Positions 56,205 through 64,000 of a stretch of DNA of 64,000 nucleotides are shown here, one piece after another. Both the position numbers and the translations under genes were made by a program. Source of the DNA: Halocynthiibacter sp. SDUM655004 (lineage in GTDB: Bacteria > Pseudomonadota > Alphaproteobacteria > Rhodobacterales > Rhodobacteraceae). Positions within the stretch are counted from its first letter, which is position 1; each line of letters starts with the position of its first letter. The notes beneath the pieces are model-generated. The model was not told the DNA's origin, searched no databases, and saw only the letters and a program-made list of their open reading frames with translations. The stretch covers positions 1-64,000 of the forward strand of contig NZ_JAPDUG010000001.1 of NCBI RefSeq assembly GCF_026015885.1, given 5' to 3'.

Positions 56205-57041
56205 ATGACACACTCACCCAAACCCGTCCTCGCTGTTGGTAAATACGCCGCACTTTTGGCTTACCTCAGCTTTGCGCTCTTTCCGCTGTATTGGCTGCTC
56301 AAGATCGCTGTGACTCCTGACCAGCTTATTTATACCGAAGGCACAAATCTCTGGCCCTCCGAGTTCACGTTCGACAACTTTCGTTCAGTCGTATTCCAAA
56401 CAGATTTCCTGTCCTACTTTGGGAACTCTCTCTATGTTTCTCTTGGTACGGCCGCTGTTACAACACTGGTTGCCGCCGGAGCGGGCTATGCGTTTTCGCG
56501 GTTCAACTTTGCGGGAAAGCGGCTGCTAATTGCAGTGATGCTTATCACCCAAATGTTCCCGCTCTTGATGATTATCGCGCCGATTTACAAGATCATCGCA
56601 GGCCTGGGCATGCTGAACTCGCTCACATCGCTGATCGTGGTTTATACCGCCTTCAATGTCCCATTCGCGACGTTTCTGATGCAATCCTTCTTTGACGGTA
56701 TTCCGAAAGACCTTGAAGAAGCGGCAATGATGGATGGGTGCTCCCGCTTTCAAGCGCTGTACAAAGTCATCTTTCCGCTCACGTTGCCTGGGCTTGGCGC
56801 AACCCTCGGGTTTGTTTTCACGGCTGCGTGGTCCGAGCTTCTCTTTGCGCTCATGCTGATCTCCAAGAACGAGGCAATGACCTTCCCCGTTGGGCTTCTG
56901 ACCTTCGTGTCCAAGTTCTCCGTGGATTGGGGGCAAATGATGGCCGCCGGTGTGCTGGCCCTTGTCCCAAGCTGTCTCTTCTTCATTTTCATTCAACGAT
57001 ACCTCGTGCAAGGGCTGACGTCCGGCGCGGTCAAAGGATAG
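56205..57041 (+). CDS. ABC transporter permease (MalG/UgpE type)
   Basis: A 278-residue membrane protein with six hydrophobic segments and an EAA loop EEAAMMDGCSRFQALYKVIFP near 165-185; the end GLTSGAVKG is MalG-like. The ATG at 56205 is preferred over 56199 because GAGG lies seven bases upstream of it. Confidence 0.9.
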   Translation: MTHSPKPVLAVGKYAALLAYLSFALFPLYWLLKIAVTPDQLIYTEGTNLWPSEFTFDNFRSVVFQTDFLSYFGNSLYVSLGTAAVTTLVAAGAGYAFSRFNFAGKRLLIAVMLITQMFPLLMIIAPIYKIIAGLGMLNSLTSLIVVYTAFNVPFATFLMQSFFDGIPKDLEEAAMMDGCSRFQALYKVIFPLTLPGLGATLGFVFTAAWSELLFALMLISKNEAMTFPVGLLTFVSKFSVDWGQMMAAGVLALVPSCLFFIFIQRYLVQGLTSGAVKG

Positions 57042-57050
57042 GAGGCCGAA

Positions 57051-58130
57051 ATGGCACGAATTGAACTCAAGGACGTCAAGAAACGCTATGGATCGGTTGA
57101 GGTTCTTCGCGATGTGAACCTCGACATCGAGGACGGAGAATTCATTGTTCTTGTTGGTCCGTCCGGCTGTGGGAAGTCTACACTTCTGCGTATGATCGCA
57201 GGGCTAGAGCCGATCACGGGCGGGGATTTCCTGATCGATGGCAAACGAATGAACGATGTGCGCCCGCGTGACCGTGATATTGCGATGGTGTTTCAATCCT
57301 ACGCTCTTTACCCGCATATGGATGTGGCTCGGAACATGGGGTTTTCGATGGAAATCCGCAAAGACCCCGCCGCTGAACGCGCATCGCGCGTGAAAAAGGC
57401 CGCCGAAACGCTCGGCCTTACCGCCCTGACAGAGCGCCTCCCCAAGGCTCTGTCGGGCGGGCAGCGTCAACGCGTTGCCATGGGGCGCGCCATTATCCGT
57501 GATCCTCGTGCGTTTCTCTTTGATGAACCGCTCTCGAACCTCGACGCCGCGCTCCGTGTTGAGATGCGCCTTGAGATTGCGCGGCTGCACCAGAAGCTCG
57601 GCGCAACAATGATCTACGTGACCCACGATCAGGTCGAAGCGCTTACTCTGGCGGATCGTATCGTTGTGTTGAATGGGGGAGACATCCAGCAAGTCGGGAG
57701 CCCGCTTGAGCTCTATGAACGCCCCGCCAATAAATTCGTGGCGCAGTTCATTGGCTCACCAACAATGAATATCGTTCCCGTTACTGGCGGCGATGGTGAG
57801 GTCAAAACGGCGGATGGCTCGGTTATTAAGCTTCCCCATCTGCCGGACTGTGGCGCCGCGGTGGAACTTGGCATTCGACCCGAGCATATTGATGTGGTTG
57901 ACCCAAGTGAGGGCGATCTTATCGGGGTGGCTGATGTTGTGGAGCATTTGGGGTCGGATACGAATATCTTCACAGTTGTAGAGGGCTTAGGCCCGTTGAT
58001 GGTGCGCAAACATGGCAATATTCCAGCCAAATCAGGTGATCGCCTAGGTCTACGCATCCAACCTGAAAATGCCCATATTTTTGGTCCTGACGGCCGCGCG
58101 CTGCGACGGGTTCTGGAGAAAGTAGGCTGA
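57051..58130 (+). CDS. ABC transporter ATP-binding protein (UgpC/MsmK type)
   Basis: A 359-residue ATPase: Walker [10 protein letters not shown] (about 37-45), LSGGQRQR (about 135), Walker [13 protein letters not shown] (about 155), and a C-terminal TOBE/OB region (about 240-355). GGAGG precedes the ATG. It starts nine bases after the second permease and ends one base before the dehydrogenase gene. Confidence 0.93.
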   Translation: MARIELKDVKKRYGSVEVLRDVNLDIEDGEFIVLVGPSGCGKSTLLRMIAGLEPITGGDFLIDGKRMNDVRPRDRDIAMVFQSYALYPHMDVARNMGFSMEIRKDPAAERASRVKKAAETLGLTALTERLPKALSGGQRQRVAMGRAIIRDPRAFLFDEPLSNLDAALRVEMRLEIARLHQKLGATMIYVTHDQVEALTLADRIVVLNGGDIQQVGSPLELYERPANKFVAQFIGSPTMNIVPVTGGDGEVKTADGSVIKLPHLPDCGAAVELGIRPEHIDVVDPSEGDLIGVADVVEHLGSDTNIFTVVEGLGPLMVRKHGNIPAKSGDRLGLRIQPENAHIFGPDGRALRRVLEKVG

Positions 58131-58131
58131 T

Positions 58132-60507
58132 ATGGCGGAAGCGGAGAACACATACCTCAAGGCAATGGAAAGCCGCCTTATGTGGCTTTCTCATTGGATG
58201 ATCCACAACGCCAACAACGTGCGCCCAAAGGTGGACGGCATCAAGATCGGTGGACACCAAGCAAGCTCTGCGTCGATGGTTTCGATTATGACTGCGCTCT
58301 ATTTCTCTGCTCTTCGGCCAGAGGACCGTGTCGCAGTCAAGCCCCACGCATCCCCGATATTCCATGCGATGCAGTACATGATGGGGAACCAAACACTCGA
58401 GAAAATGCAGAACTTCCGTGGTTTTGACGGGGTGCAATCCTATCCCAGCCGCACGAAGGATATTGATGATGTGGATTTCTCAACGGGCTCTGTGGGGCTT
58501 GGTGTTGCTATCACTGCATTCTCATCAATCATTCAGGATTATATTGCCGCAAAGACTTGGGGCGATGGATTGCCGCTTGGGCGGCATGTTGCGCTCGTTG
58601 GCGATGCCGAACTTGATGAAGGGAACGTTTATGAAGCCCTTCAAGAAGGGTGGAAGAACGATCTTCGCAATTGCTGGTGGATTATTGATTACAACCGGCA
58701 ATCACTTGACGGCATCGTGCGCGAAGGACTGTTTGAGCGGGTTGAGAAAATTTTTGATGCCTTCGGTTGGAACGTCATCCGCATCAAATACGGCGTTCTT
58801 CAACAGGCGGCATTCAAAGAAGAGGGTGGCGAGAAACTACGCGAGTGGATAGATGCCTGCCCCAACCAACAATATTCCGCTCTGACTTATCAAGGCGGGG
58901 CTGTTTGGCGAAAACACCTGATGGATGATCTTGGCGATCAAGGGCCGGTTACCGCACTCATCGAAAAGCGCAGTGACGATGAACTCGCTGCGCTCATGGA
59001 AAACCTCGGCGGCAACTGCGTACAAACGATGGCTGATGTTTTTCAAAGCGTCAAAGACGATCGGCCAACCTGCTTCCTTGCTTATACGATCAAGGGCTGG
59101 GGAACGCCGATTGCAGGGCACAAAGACAATCACGGCGGGCTGATGACCAAAGCGCAGATGGCGGATTGGCAGAAGCAGATGAATGTCCCGGACGGGCAGG
59201 AATGGGAAAAGTTTGCCACAGTCTCTGATCCTGAAGCGCTTCAAAAATGGATGGATCAGGTGCCGTTCTTTGCCGAGGGCACGCGGCGATACACTGATGA
59301 GACACTTACTGTTCCAAAGATCGAGATGTCGAGCGATCGCGAAATTTCAACGCAAATGGCTTTTGGGAAAATCCTTGATGACCTTTCCAAAGGAGATAGC
59401 GACCTCGCCAACCGTATCGTCACGACCTCGCCGGATGTGACAGGAACCACCAATCTCGGACCATGGGTGAACCGGCGCAAACTCTTTGCCCGCGAGGCCC
59501 AAGCCGACGCATTCATTGAGCATCGCATACCTTCAACCGCGAAGTGGGAATTCACGCCTGAAGGCCAGCATATCGAGCTTGGCATAGCCGAGATGAATCT
59601 GTTCCTATTGTTGGGTGCTGCTGGGCTGTCTCATTCGCTGTTTGGCAAACGGCTTATCCCGATTGGCACGCTTTATGACCCCTTCGTTTCGCGCGGTCTC
59701 GATGCGTTGAACTATGCCTGTTATCAGGACGCGCGCTTTATGGTTGTGGGCACACCTTCGGGCGTAACGCTTGCCCCCGAAGGCGGCGCGCACCAATCCA
59801 TTGGAACGCCTTTGATCGGCATGAGCCAGGATGGGCTTGCTGCTTTTGAGCCTGCTTTTGCGGATGAACTTGCTGCAATCATGGAATGGTCATTCTCTTA
59901 CCTTCAGCGCAACGGCGAAGGTGATCCAGACGAACGCACATGGTTGCGCGATGAGACTGGTGGTTCTGTCTATCTGCGGCTTTCAACCAATCCAATCGAG
60001 CAGCCGGGCAAGCGGCCCGATCCGGACTGGAAACAGGGCGCGGTTGATGGCGCCTATTGGTTGCGCCGACCGGGCCCGAATTGTGAGGTTGTTATCGCCT
60101 ATCAGGGCAGCGTGGCACCTGAAGCGATCCGTGCGGCAGGACATCTTGCGGAAACGCGCCGCGATATTGGGGTGCTGGCAATTACATCTGCAGACCGCCT
60201 TAATGCTGGCTGGACCGCTGCCCAACGCGCGCGTGCGCGTGGCCAATCAAACGCGACAAGCCACATTGAGCGACTAATGCAGGAGCTCCCGCCACATTGT
60301 CAGTTGCTGACTGTGATTGATGGTCATCCGGCAACGCTTTCTTGGCTCGGCGCCGTTCAGGGGCATCGAACAATACCCCTTGGCGTTGAACATTTTGGCC
60401 AGACGGGAACGATCAATGATCTTTATCGCCATTTTGGTATTGATGCCGATAGCATCATCCAAAAGATCAACGGTCTAACTCCGGGCCGCAAGGTCAAAAG
60501 GGTCTAG
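58132..60507 (+). CDS. Homodimeric 2-oxoacid dehydrogenase E1 (AceE/MdeB-like, transketolase fold)
   Basis: A 791-residue thiamine diphosphate enzyme of the single-chain E1 type. The cofactor motif is GDAELDEGN (about 160-168) with the closing NRQSLDG near 189; PSRTKDIDDVDFSTGSVGLG near 105-124 (in pieces) and the C-terminal half with transketolase-like pyrimidine and C domains complete the fold. AceE of E. coli is about 890 residues with GDGEMDEPES at this site, so this belongs to the shorter group that includes MdeB, the 2-oxobutyrate dehydrogenase E1 next to methionine gamma-lyase in Pseudomonas putida (from memory). No E2 or E3 gene is nearby. It follows the ATPase gene by one base; last gene of the operon. 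Confidence 0.82.
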   Translation: MAEAENTYLKAMESRLMWLSHWMIHNANNVRPKVDGIKIGGHQASSASMVSIMTALYFSALRPEDRVAVKPHASPIFHAMQYMMGNQTLEKMQNFRGFDGVQSYPSRTKDIDDVDFSTGSVGLGVAITAFSSIIQDYIAAKTWGDGLPLGRHVALVGDAELDEGNVYEALQEGWKNDLRNCWWIIDYNRQSLDGIVREGLFERVEKIFDAFGWNVIRIKYGVLQQAAFKEEGGEKLREWIDACPNQQYSALTYQGGAVWRKHLMDDLGDQGPVTALIEKRSDDELAALMENLGGNCVQTMADVFQSVKDDRPTCFLAYTIKGWGTPIAGHKDNHGGLMTKAQMADWQKQMNVPDGQEWEKFATVSDPEALQKWMDQVPFFAEGTRRYTDETLTVPKIEMSSDREISTQMAFGKILDDLSKGDSDLANRIVTTSPDVTGTTNLGPWVNRRKLFAREAQADAFIEHRIPSTAKWEFTPEGQHIELGIAEMNLFLLLGAAGLSHSLFGKRLIPIGTLYDPFVSRGLDALNYACYQDARFMVVGTPSGVTLAPEGGAHQSIGTPLIGMSQDGLAAFEPAFADELAAIMEWSFSYLQRNGEGDPDERTWLRDETGGSVYLRLSTNPIEQPGKRPDPDWKQGAVDGAYWLRRPGPNCEVVIAYQGSVAPEAIRAAGHLAETRRDIGVLAITSADRLNAGWTAAQRARARGQSNATSHIERLMQELPPHCQLLTVIDGHPATLSWLGAVQGHRTIPLGVEHFGQTGTINDLYRHFGIDADSIIQKINGLTPGRKVKRV

Positions 60508-60528
60508 GAATTTTAAGCGTCGCTCAAC

Positions 60529-61281
60529 TCAAACCGTCAGTATGACCCGTCTTCCTTCGATTTCGGCTACATCGACTTTTGTGTTGTAGAGGTCGGATAG
60601 CCCTTCGTTGGTAAGTACATATTCTGGTTTTCCGGAGCTATGGAGCTGGCCGTCCTTGAGTGCGATGACGTGGTCGCAATGGTTTGCAGCTATGCTTAAA
60701 TCGTGAAGGACAATCGCAACCGTTCGCCCCATTTCAATCTCTTCGCGCGCAACTCGCATGACAGTTCGGGCGTGCGTGATGTCAAGATTGTTAAGAGGTT
60801 CATCAAGTAATACGACATCACCCGTTTGCGCCAATACCATGCCTAACAATGCGCGCTGGCGCTGGCCGCCCGACAGCGTATCGAGGTATCGATCTGCGAA
60901 TTCCGAGAGATCAAGGCGCGCGATTGCTTGCTCTATGATCAGCAAATCAGCACCGGTTGGCCGGCCCTGTGTGTGGGGGTAGCGGCCAAAAGAAATCAGA
61001 TCCCGAACGCTCAGCCGCGGAGTAATCGGTGTGCTTTGTCGGAAAATAGACAAGCGTTTTGCCAAAGAGGCAGTTGCGATATCGCCAATTGGAAAGCCGT
61101 CAAAAAGGATTTCACCGGAGTGGATAGGCGTTAGGCGGCCCATGGCTGTCAGAAGTGTTGATTTGCCCGCTCCATTGGGGCCGACAATTCCCGTCAATTT
61201 ACCTTTCGGCAGAGAAAGGGTCATGTTGCGTAGAATCTTGGTGCCGTCAAACGCCACTGCCAGATTTCGAACTTCAATCAT
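60529..61281 (-). CDS. Iron-siderophore ABC transporter ATP-binding protein
   Basis: A 250-residue ATPase of the FecE/FepC class: Walker A GPNGAGKST (about 33-41), signature LSGGQRQR (about 134), Walker B VVLLDEPLNNLD (about 153). FRQSTPITPRLSVRDLISFGRYP is the region typical of siderophore ATPases. It overlaps the preceding permease by ATGA and is the last gene of the minus-strand operon, convergent with the E1 gene (21-base gap, no terminator seen). Confidence 0.92.
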   Translation of the reverse strand: MIEVRNLAVAFDGTKILRNMTLSLPKGKLTGIVGPNGAGKSTLLTAMGRLTPIHSGEILFDGFPIGDIATASLAKRLSIFRQSTPITPRLSVRDLISFGRYPHTQGRPTGADLLIIEQAIARLDLSEFADRYLDTLSGGQRQRALLGMVLAQTGDVVLLDEPLNNLDITHARTVMRVAREEIEMGRTVAIVLHDLSIAANHCDHVIALKDGQLHSSGKPEYVLTNEGLSDLYNTKVDVAEIEGRRVILTV

Positions 61282-62231
61282 CGCGTTTTCCTAGTGAAAA
61301 GGAGCAAGAGGAATGTGATGCCGCCAATTGCTTCAATCACCACCGCGACAGAGGTTTGTAGAGATAGAACCCGTTCGAAAAGGGTTTGAGAAGCAATGAG
61401 TAATCCTGCGCCAATGATGCAGGATGCGGGCAAGAGATATTGGTGGCGCCATGTGCCGATCAGCTTGTGGCTAAGTGCGGCGATCAAAAGACCGTAAAAA
61501 TAGACAGGGCCGATGAGTGCCGTAGAACTGGAAACAAGCAATGCGATTACGGCGAGTAGTTTCTTTGTCTCGCGCTCGTAATCAACACCCAAGCCCTTGG
61601 CGGCGTCCCGCCCGAGCGCCATTATGTCGAGCCGTTTGTGAATGGACATCAACCATACAAAACATGCCGCTGTCAGGACGAATGTTATCCAAGTCAGCTC
61701 AACGTTAACCGCGTTGAAACTCGCGAAGTTTGCCTGTTGGATGACAGAAAACTCCGAAGGATCAATAAGCCGGTTAATAAGCGATGTGATTGAACGAAAG
61801 AGCACACCAAGTATCAGACCCGTCAACACCATTCGGCCGATATCATGCACGCCGCGCAACACCATTCCGAAAAGGGCGAGTGCTGCTGCCGTCATGAATA
61901 CTGATTCCACAGTAAATTTCATGACCGGATCAATTGACGCGTATCCCACGCCGCCAATGGTGAAAACCAGTGATGTTTGAATAAGTATATAGAGCGCGTC
62001 AAACCCCATGATTGACGGTGTCAAAATTCGGTTGGCAGTTAGAGTTTGGAAAACCATTGTCGAGAGCGCGACCGAAGTGGCGAACGTAATGAGCGCTAGG
62101 GCTTTGATCCCGCGGAATGGCAAGACAAATCCCCAGTTGCCCCGTGATTCCAGTGTCATGAATGCAAGCAATGCAAAAACTGCCAATGTCGCAAGGACTG
62201 CGAGGCGCGAAGGTAAGCTTAGATTATCCAT
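61278..62231 (-). CDS. Iron-siderophore ABC transporter permease
   Basis: A 317-residue membrane protein of the FecCD family with about nine hydrophobic segments; LALSTMVFQTLTANRILTPSIMGFD near 50-75 (in pieces) matches the CeuC/FatC-type permeases. The ATG at 62231 overlaps the end of the upstream permease by eight bases; an in-frame ATG at 62246 is possible. Confidence 0.9.
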   Translation of the reverse strand: MDNLSLPSRLAVLATLAVFALLAFMTLESRGNWGFVLPFRGIKALALITFATSVALSTMVFQTLTANRILTPSIMGFDALYILIQTSLVFTIGGVGYASIDPVMKFTVESVFMTAAALALFGMVLRGVHDIGRMVLTGLILGVLFRSITSLINRLIDPSEFSVIQQANFASFNAVNVELTWITFVLTAACFVWLMSIHKRLDIMALGRDAAKGLGVDYERETKKLLAVIALLVSSSTALIGPVYFYGLLIAALSHKLIGTWRHQYLLPASCIIGAGLLIASQTLFERVLSLQTSVAVVIEAIGGITFLLLLFTRKTR

Positions 62232-63153
62232 GACGTGCCCGCCCATGTAATATCCACAAGAAAGCCGCTGCGCCGATCACACCAAGAATTGTACCCACAG
62301 GGATTTCGAACGGATATCGAATGACCCTTCCGAGAATGTCGCATGCCAACACCAAACCCGCGCCGGAAGCGGCGACAATGGGCAGTGTCTGGCGTAGGTT
62401 TTCGCCATAGATGCGCGCCACGATGTTGGGGACGACCAAACCAACAAAAGGGATCATGCCGATGCTAACTGTCGTAACGGCAGAGATAACCGCGACTATA
62501 GAAAGCCCTGTGATCATTGCCTGTTTGTGGTTGAGCCCGAGAGATTTCGCGGCATCTTCGCCCAAGCCGACAATCGTAAAACGATCTGCGTAAAGATACG
62601 CTACGCCTGCAAGGATACCTGCAATCCACAGAAACTCGTAACGTCCGAGCATTACGCCTGAAAACTCGCCGTTTATCCAAATGTCGAGGTATTGAAGCAG
62701 GTCGCGTTCGTACGCAAGAAATGTCGTGGCCGCACCAATAATCCCACCGTAAACAATCCCCGTAAGCGGAACCAGCATTGGATCATGTGGAGGCAAACGC
62801 CGTACCAGCGCGAGGAAGCCCGCGGTGCCGATAAGTGCAGTGACTGTCGCCGCGCCCATTTTCGCCCAAAGCGCTGCTCCGGGCGCCAGCAGTGTGATTA
62901 CCACAAGACCGAACGCTGCGGCTTGCGCGGTTCCGGCAGTTGATGGTTCGACAAATTTATTGCGCGACAACATTTGCATGATGACCCCCGCAACAGCGAG
63001 GCTCGCACCAGCCAAAAGTGCAGCAGCAGTACGCGGGAGCCGTGAATAGAACAAAAGCCAAAGTCCGTCACCCGACAACGACGAGACCCCCGTAAAGCAA
63101 CTTACGAGGGTCAAGCCTGTTAGGATGGCGATAATTCCGGACTTAGCTGCCAC
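62224..63153 (-). CDS. Iron-siderophore ABC transporter permease
   Basis: A 309-residue membrane protein of the FecCD family; RLPRTAAALLAGASLAVAGVIMQ near 38-60 (in pieces) and NKFVEPSTAGTAQAAAFG near 65-82 are the family's signature region. SIGMIPFVGLVVPNIVAR near 238 matches the conserved G-x-x-x-F-x-G-L-x-x-P segment. Overlaps the binding-protein gene by 11 bases. Confidence 0.92.
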   Translation of the reverse strand: MAAKSGIIAILTGLTLVSCFTGVSSLSGDGLWLLFYSRLPRTAAALLAGASLAVAGVIMQMLSRNKFVEPSTAGTAQAAAFGLVVITLLAPGAALWAKMGAATVTALIGTAGFLALVRRLPPHDPMLVPLTGIVYGGIIGAATTFLAYERDLLQYLDIWINGEFSGVMLGRYEFLWIAGILAGVAYLYADRFTIVGLGEDAAKSLGLNHKQAMITGLSIVAVISAVTTVSIGMIPFVGLVVPNIVARIYGENLRQTLPIVAASGAGLVLACDILGRVIRYPFEIPVGTILGVIGAAAFLWILHGRARHG

Positions 63154-64000
63154 TTATGCTGCCAAAAGCGGATTTGATGATGTCGAGTGTTTCCAGAGTA
63201 GACTGAATGCCACCAGAGGCGATGTAGAATCCTCCGGAGTTCAAATGAACAATTTGTCCCTTTTGGGCGGCTGCCGTATCGGCGATGATCGCATTGTCGA
63301 GCGTCGCTGTTGCGCTTTCGCCTTCTGCGCCGATGGCGGCAACACGGTCAAGCACCAGTATCCAATCAGGGTTCGCCTCACGGACGAACTCAAAAGAAAT
63401 GGACTCGCCGTGTGTTGTGTCTTCCAAGCCATCAACAGCTTCATCAAGGTCCAGTTCCTGATGCAACCAGCCAAAACGGCCGCCTGCGCCGTAGGCGGAA
63501 ATCTTGCCACCATTTGTGAGCAGGATCAGCGCGGTTCCCTTTCCGGCAACGGCTTCTTTCGTTGCTTCCAATTCTGTATCGAGGTTCGCGATAAGAGAAG
63601 CGGCTTCATCTTCCTTGTCGAAGATTTTGCCATATGCCGTTAGGCGATCTCGCGTTTGGCCAAGCAGGTCGTCACCCCAAAGCGTCATGTCTACAGTCGG
63701 GGCGATTTTTGAGAGCGCGTCAACCTGTGTGGACGAGCGGCCACCAGCAATAATGAGTTCAGGGCCAGTTGCGGCAAGCGCCTCAAAGTCGGGCTCAAAC
63801 AACGTGCCGATCTCGCCCTGATACTCTTCAAGGTAGGGCAAATAGGTATTGGAAGTCGAAGTAATTCCCTCGACCTTCAGTGCATCAAGCATATCCAGCG
63901 ACGCCATATCGAAGACCGCAACGCTTGCAGGTTGCTGCGGAACAGTAGCGGTATCGCCATATGTTGTGATTGTTACGTCTGCTGCTGACACAGCGGTTGC
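63143..64000 (-). CDS. Iron-siderophore ABC transporter substrate-binding protein (5' end outside window)
   Basis: The visible 285 codons encode a periplasmic receptor resembling CeuE/FatB-type catecholate siderophore-binding proteins: VAVFDMASLDMLDALKVEG near the start, TGPELIIAGGRSS, and the C-terminal half with YIASGG near the end. The frame is open to the window edge, where ATAVSAAD looks like the end of a signal peptide, so the true start lies beyond 64000. The GTG at 63991 is inside the signal region and not the likely start. First visible gene of the siderophore operon. Confidence 0.87.
   Translation of the reverse strand, partial: ATAVSAADVTITTYGDTATVPQQPASVAVFDMASLDMLDALKVEGITSTSNTYLPYLEEYQGEIGTLFEPDFEALAATGPELIIAGGRSSTQVDALSKIAPTVDMTLWGDDLLGQTRDRLTAYGKIFDKEDEAASLIANLDTELEATKEAVAGKGTALILLTNGGKISAYGAGGRFGWLHQELDLDEAVDGLEDTTHGESISFEFVREANPDWILVLDRVAAIGAEGESATATLDNAIIADTAAAQKGQIVHLNSGGFYIASGGIQSTLETLDIIKSAFGSISGS

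Noticed and set aside
1-64000. CRISPR arrays, tRNA or rRNA genes, insertion sequences, prophage, secondary-metabolite or defence systems
   Set aside because: No regularly spaced direct repeats, cloverleaf-like sequences, transposase, integrase, restriction or toxin-antitoxin genes were seen in any frame.

Overview
The window looks like chromosomal DNA of a marine alphaproteobacterium of the Roseobacter group (Rhodobacteraceae). The grounds are moderately high GC, an ectoine operon with its own aspartate kinase, a frcBCAK-type fructose transporter, a fused indolepyruvate ferredoxin oxidoreductase, and a dense series of TRAP and ABC uptake operons, each beside a regulator of the LysR, GntR, ROK or MarR family. 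This is inference from gene content; no rRNA, tRNA, CRISPR array, prophage or intact insertion sequence was seen.

Layout. 0.4-2 kb: a secreted YHYH-domain protein and a small exported protein. 2.1-4.1 kb: a short-chain dehydrogenase divergent from an AraC regulator. 4.4-15.5 kb (minus strand): one long catabolic operon, TRAP transporter dctP-dctQ-dctM, an amidohydrolase remnant, a beta-lactamase-fold serine hydrolase, a 1149-residue indolepyruvate ferredoxin oxidoreductase, an IlvD dehydratase, an 82-residue coupled frame and an FMN alpha-hydroxyacid oxidase, read away from a LysR regulator. 17-23.5 kb: a GntR regulator and an acetyltransferase divergent from a Pot-type ABC transporter that ends in an Asp/Glu/hydantoin racemase-family gene. 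23.5-25 kb: mostly non-coding, with one exported hypothetical protein. 25-34 kb: a GntR regulator, an AldA-like aldehyde dehydrogenase, a CUT1 sugar ABC transporter, an NAD-dependent sugar dehydrogenase/epimerase and D-mannonate dehydratase, read as a sugar-acid utilisation locus. 34-39 kb: two acetyltransferases, an APC-like membrane protein and a DUF3300/DUF2950 secreted pair. 39.3-43.8 kb: ectR-type MarR regulator and ectA-ectB-ectC-ask. 43.9-46.4 kb: two exported DUF1254/DUF1214 proteins. 46.8-51.8 kb: frcBCAK with a divergent ROK regulator. 52-60.5 kb: GntR regulator, cystathionine-lyase-like PLP enzyme, CUT1 ABC transporter and a homodimeric (AceE/MdeB-like) 2-oxoacid dehydrogenase E1. 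60.5-64 kb: a ferric-siderophore ABC importer whose binding-protein gene runs off the right edge.

The common theme is scavenging of organic solutes: an uptake system is co-transcribed with the first catabolic enzymes, and the regulator is divergent or first in the operon. The two loci least explained by known pathways are the TRAP/serine hydrolase/IlvD/IOR/LldD-like operon and the PLP-lyase/CUT1/E1 operon. At RNA level, stem-loops lie directly after the binding-protein gene in four of five uptake operons, and the DUF3300 mRNA leader can fold so as to bury its ribosome binding site.
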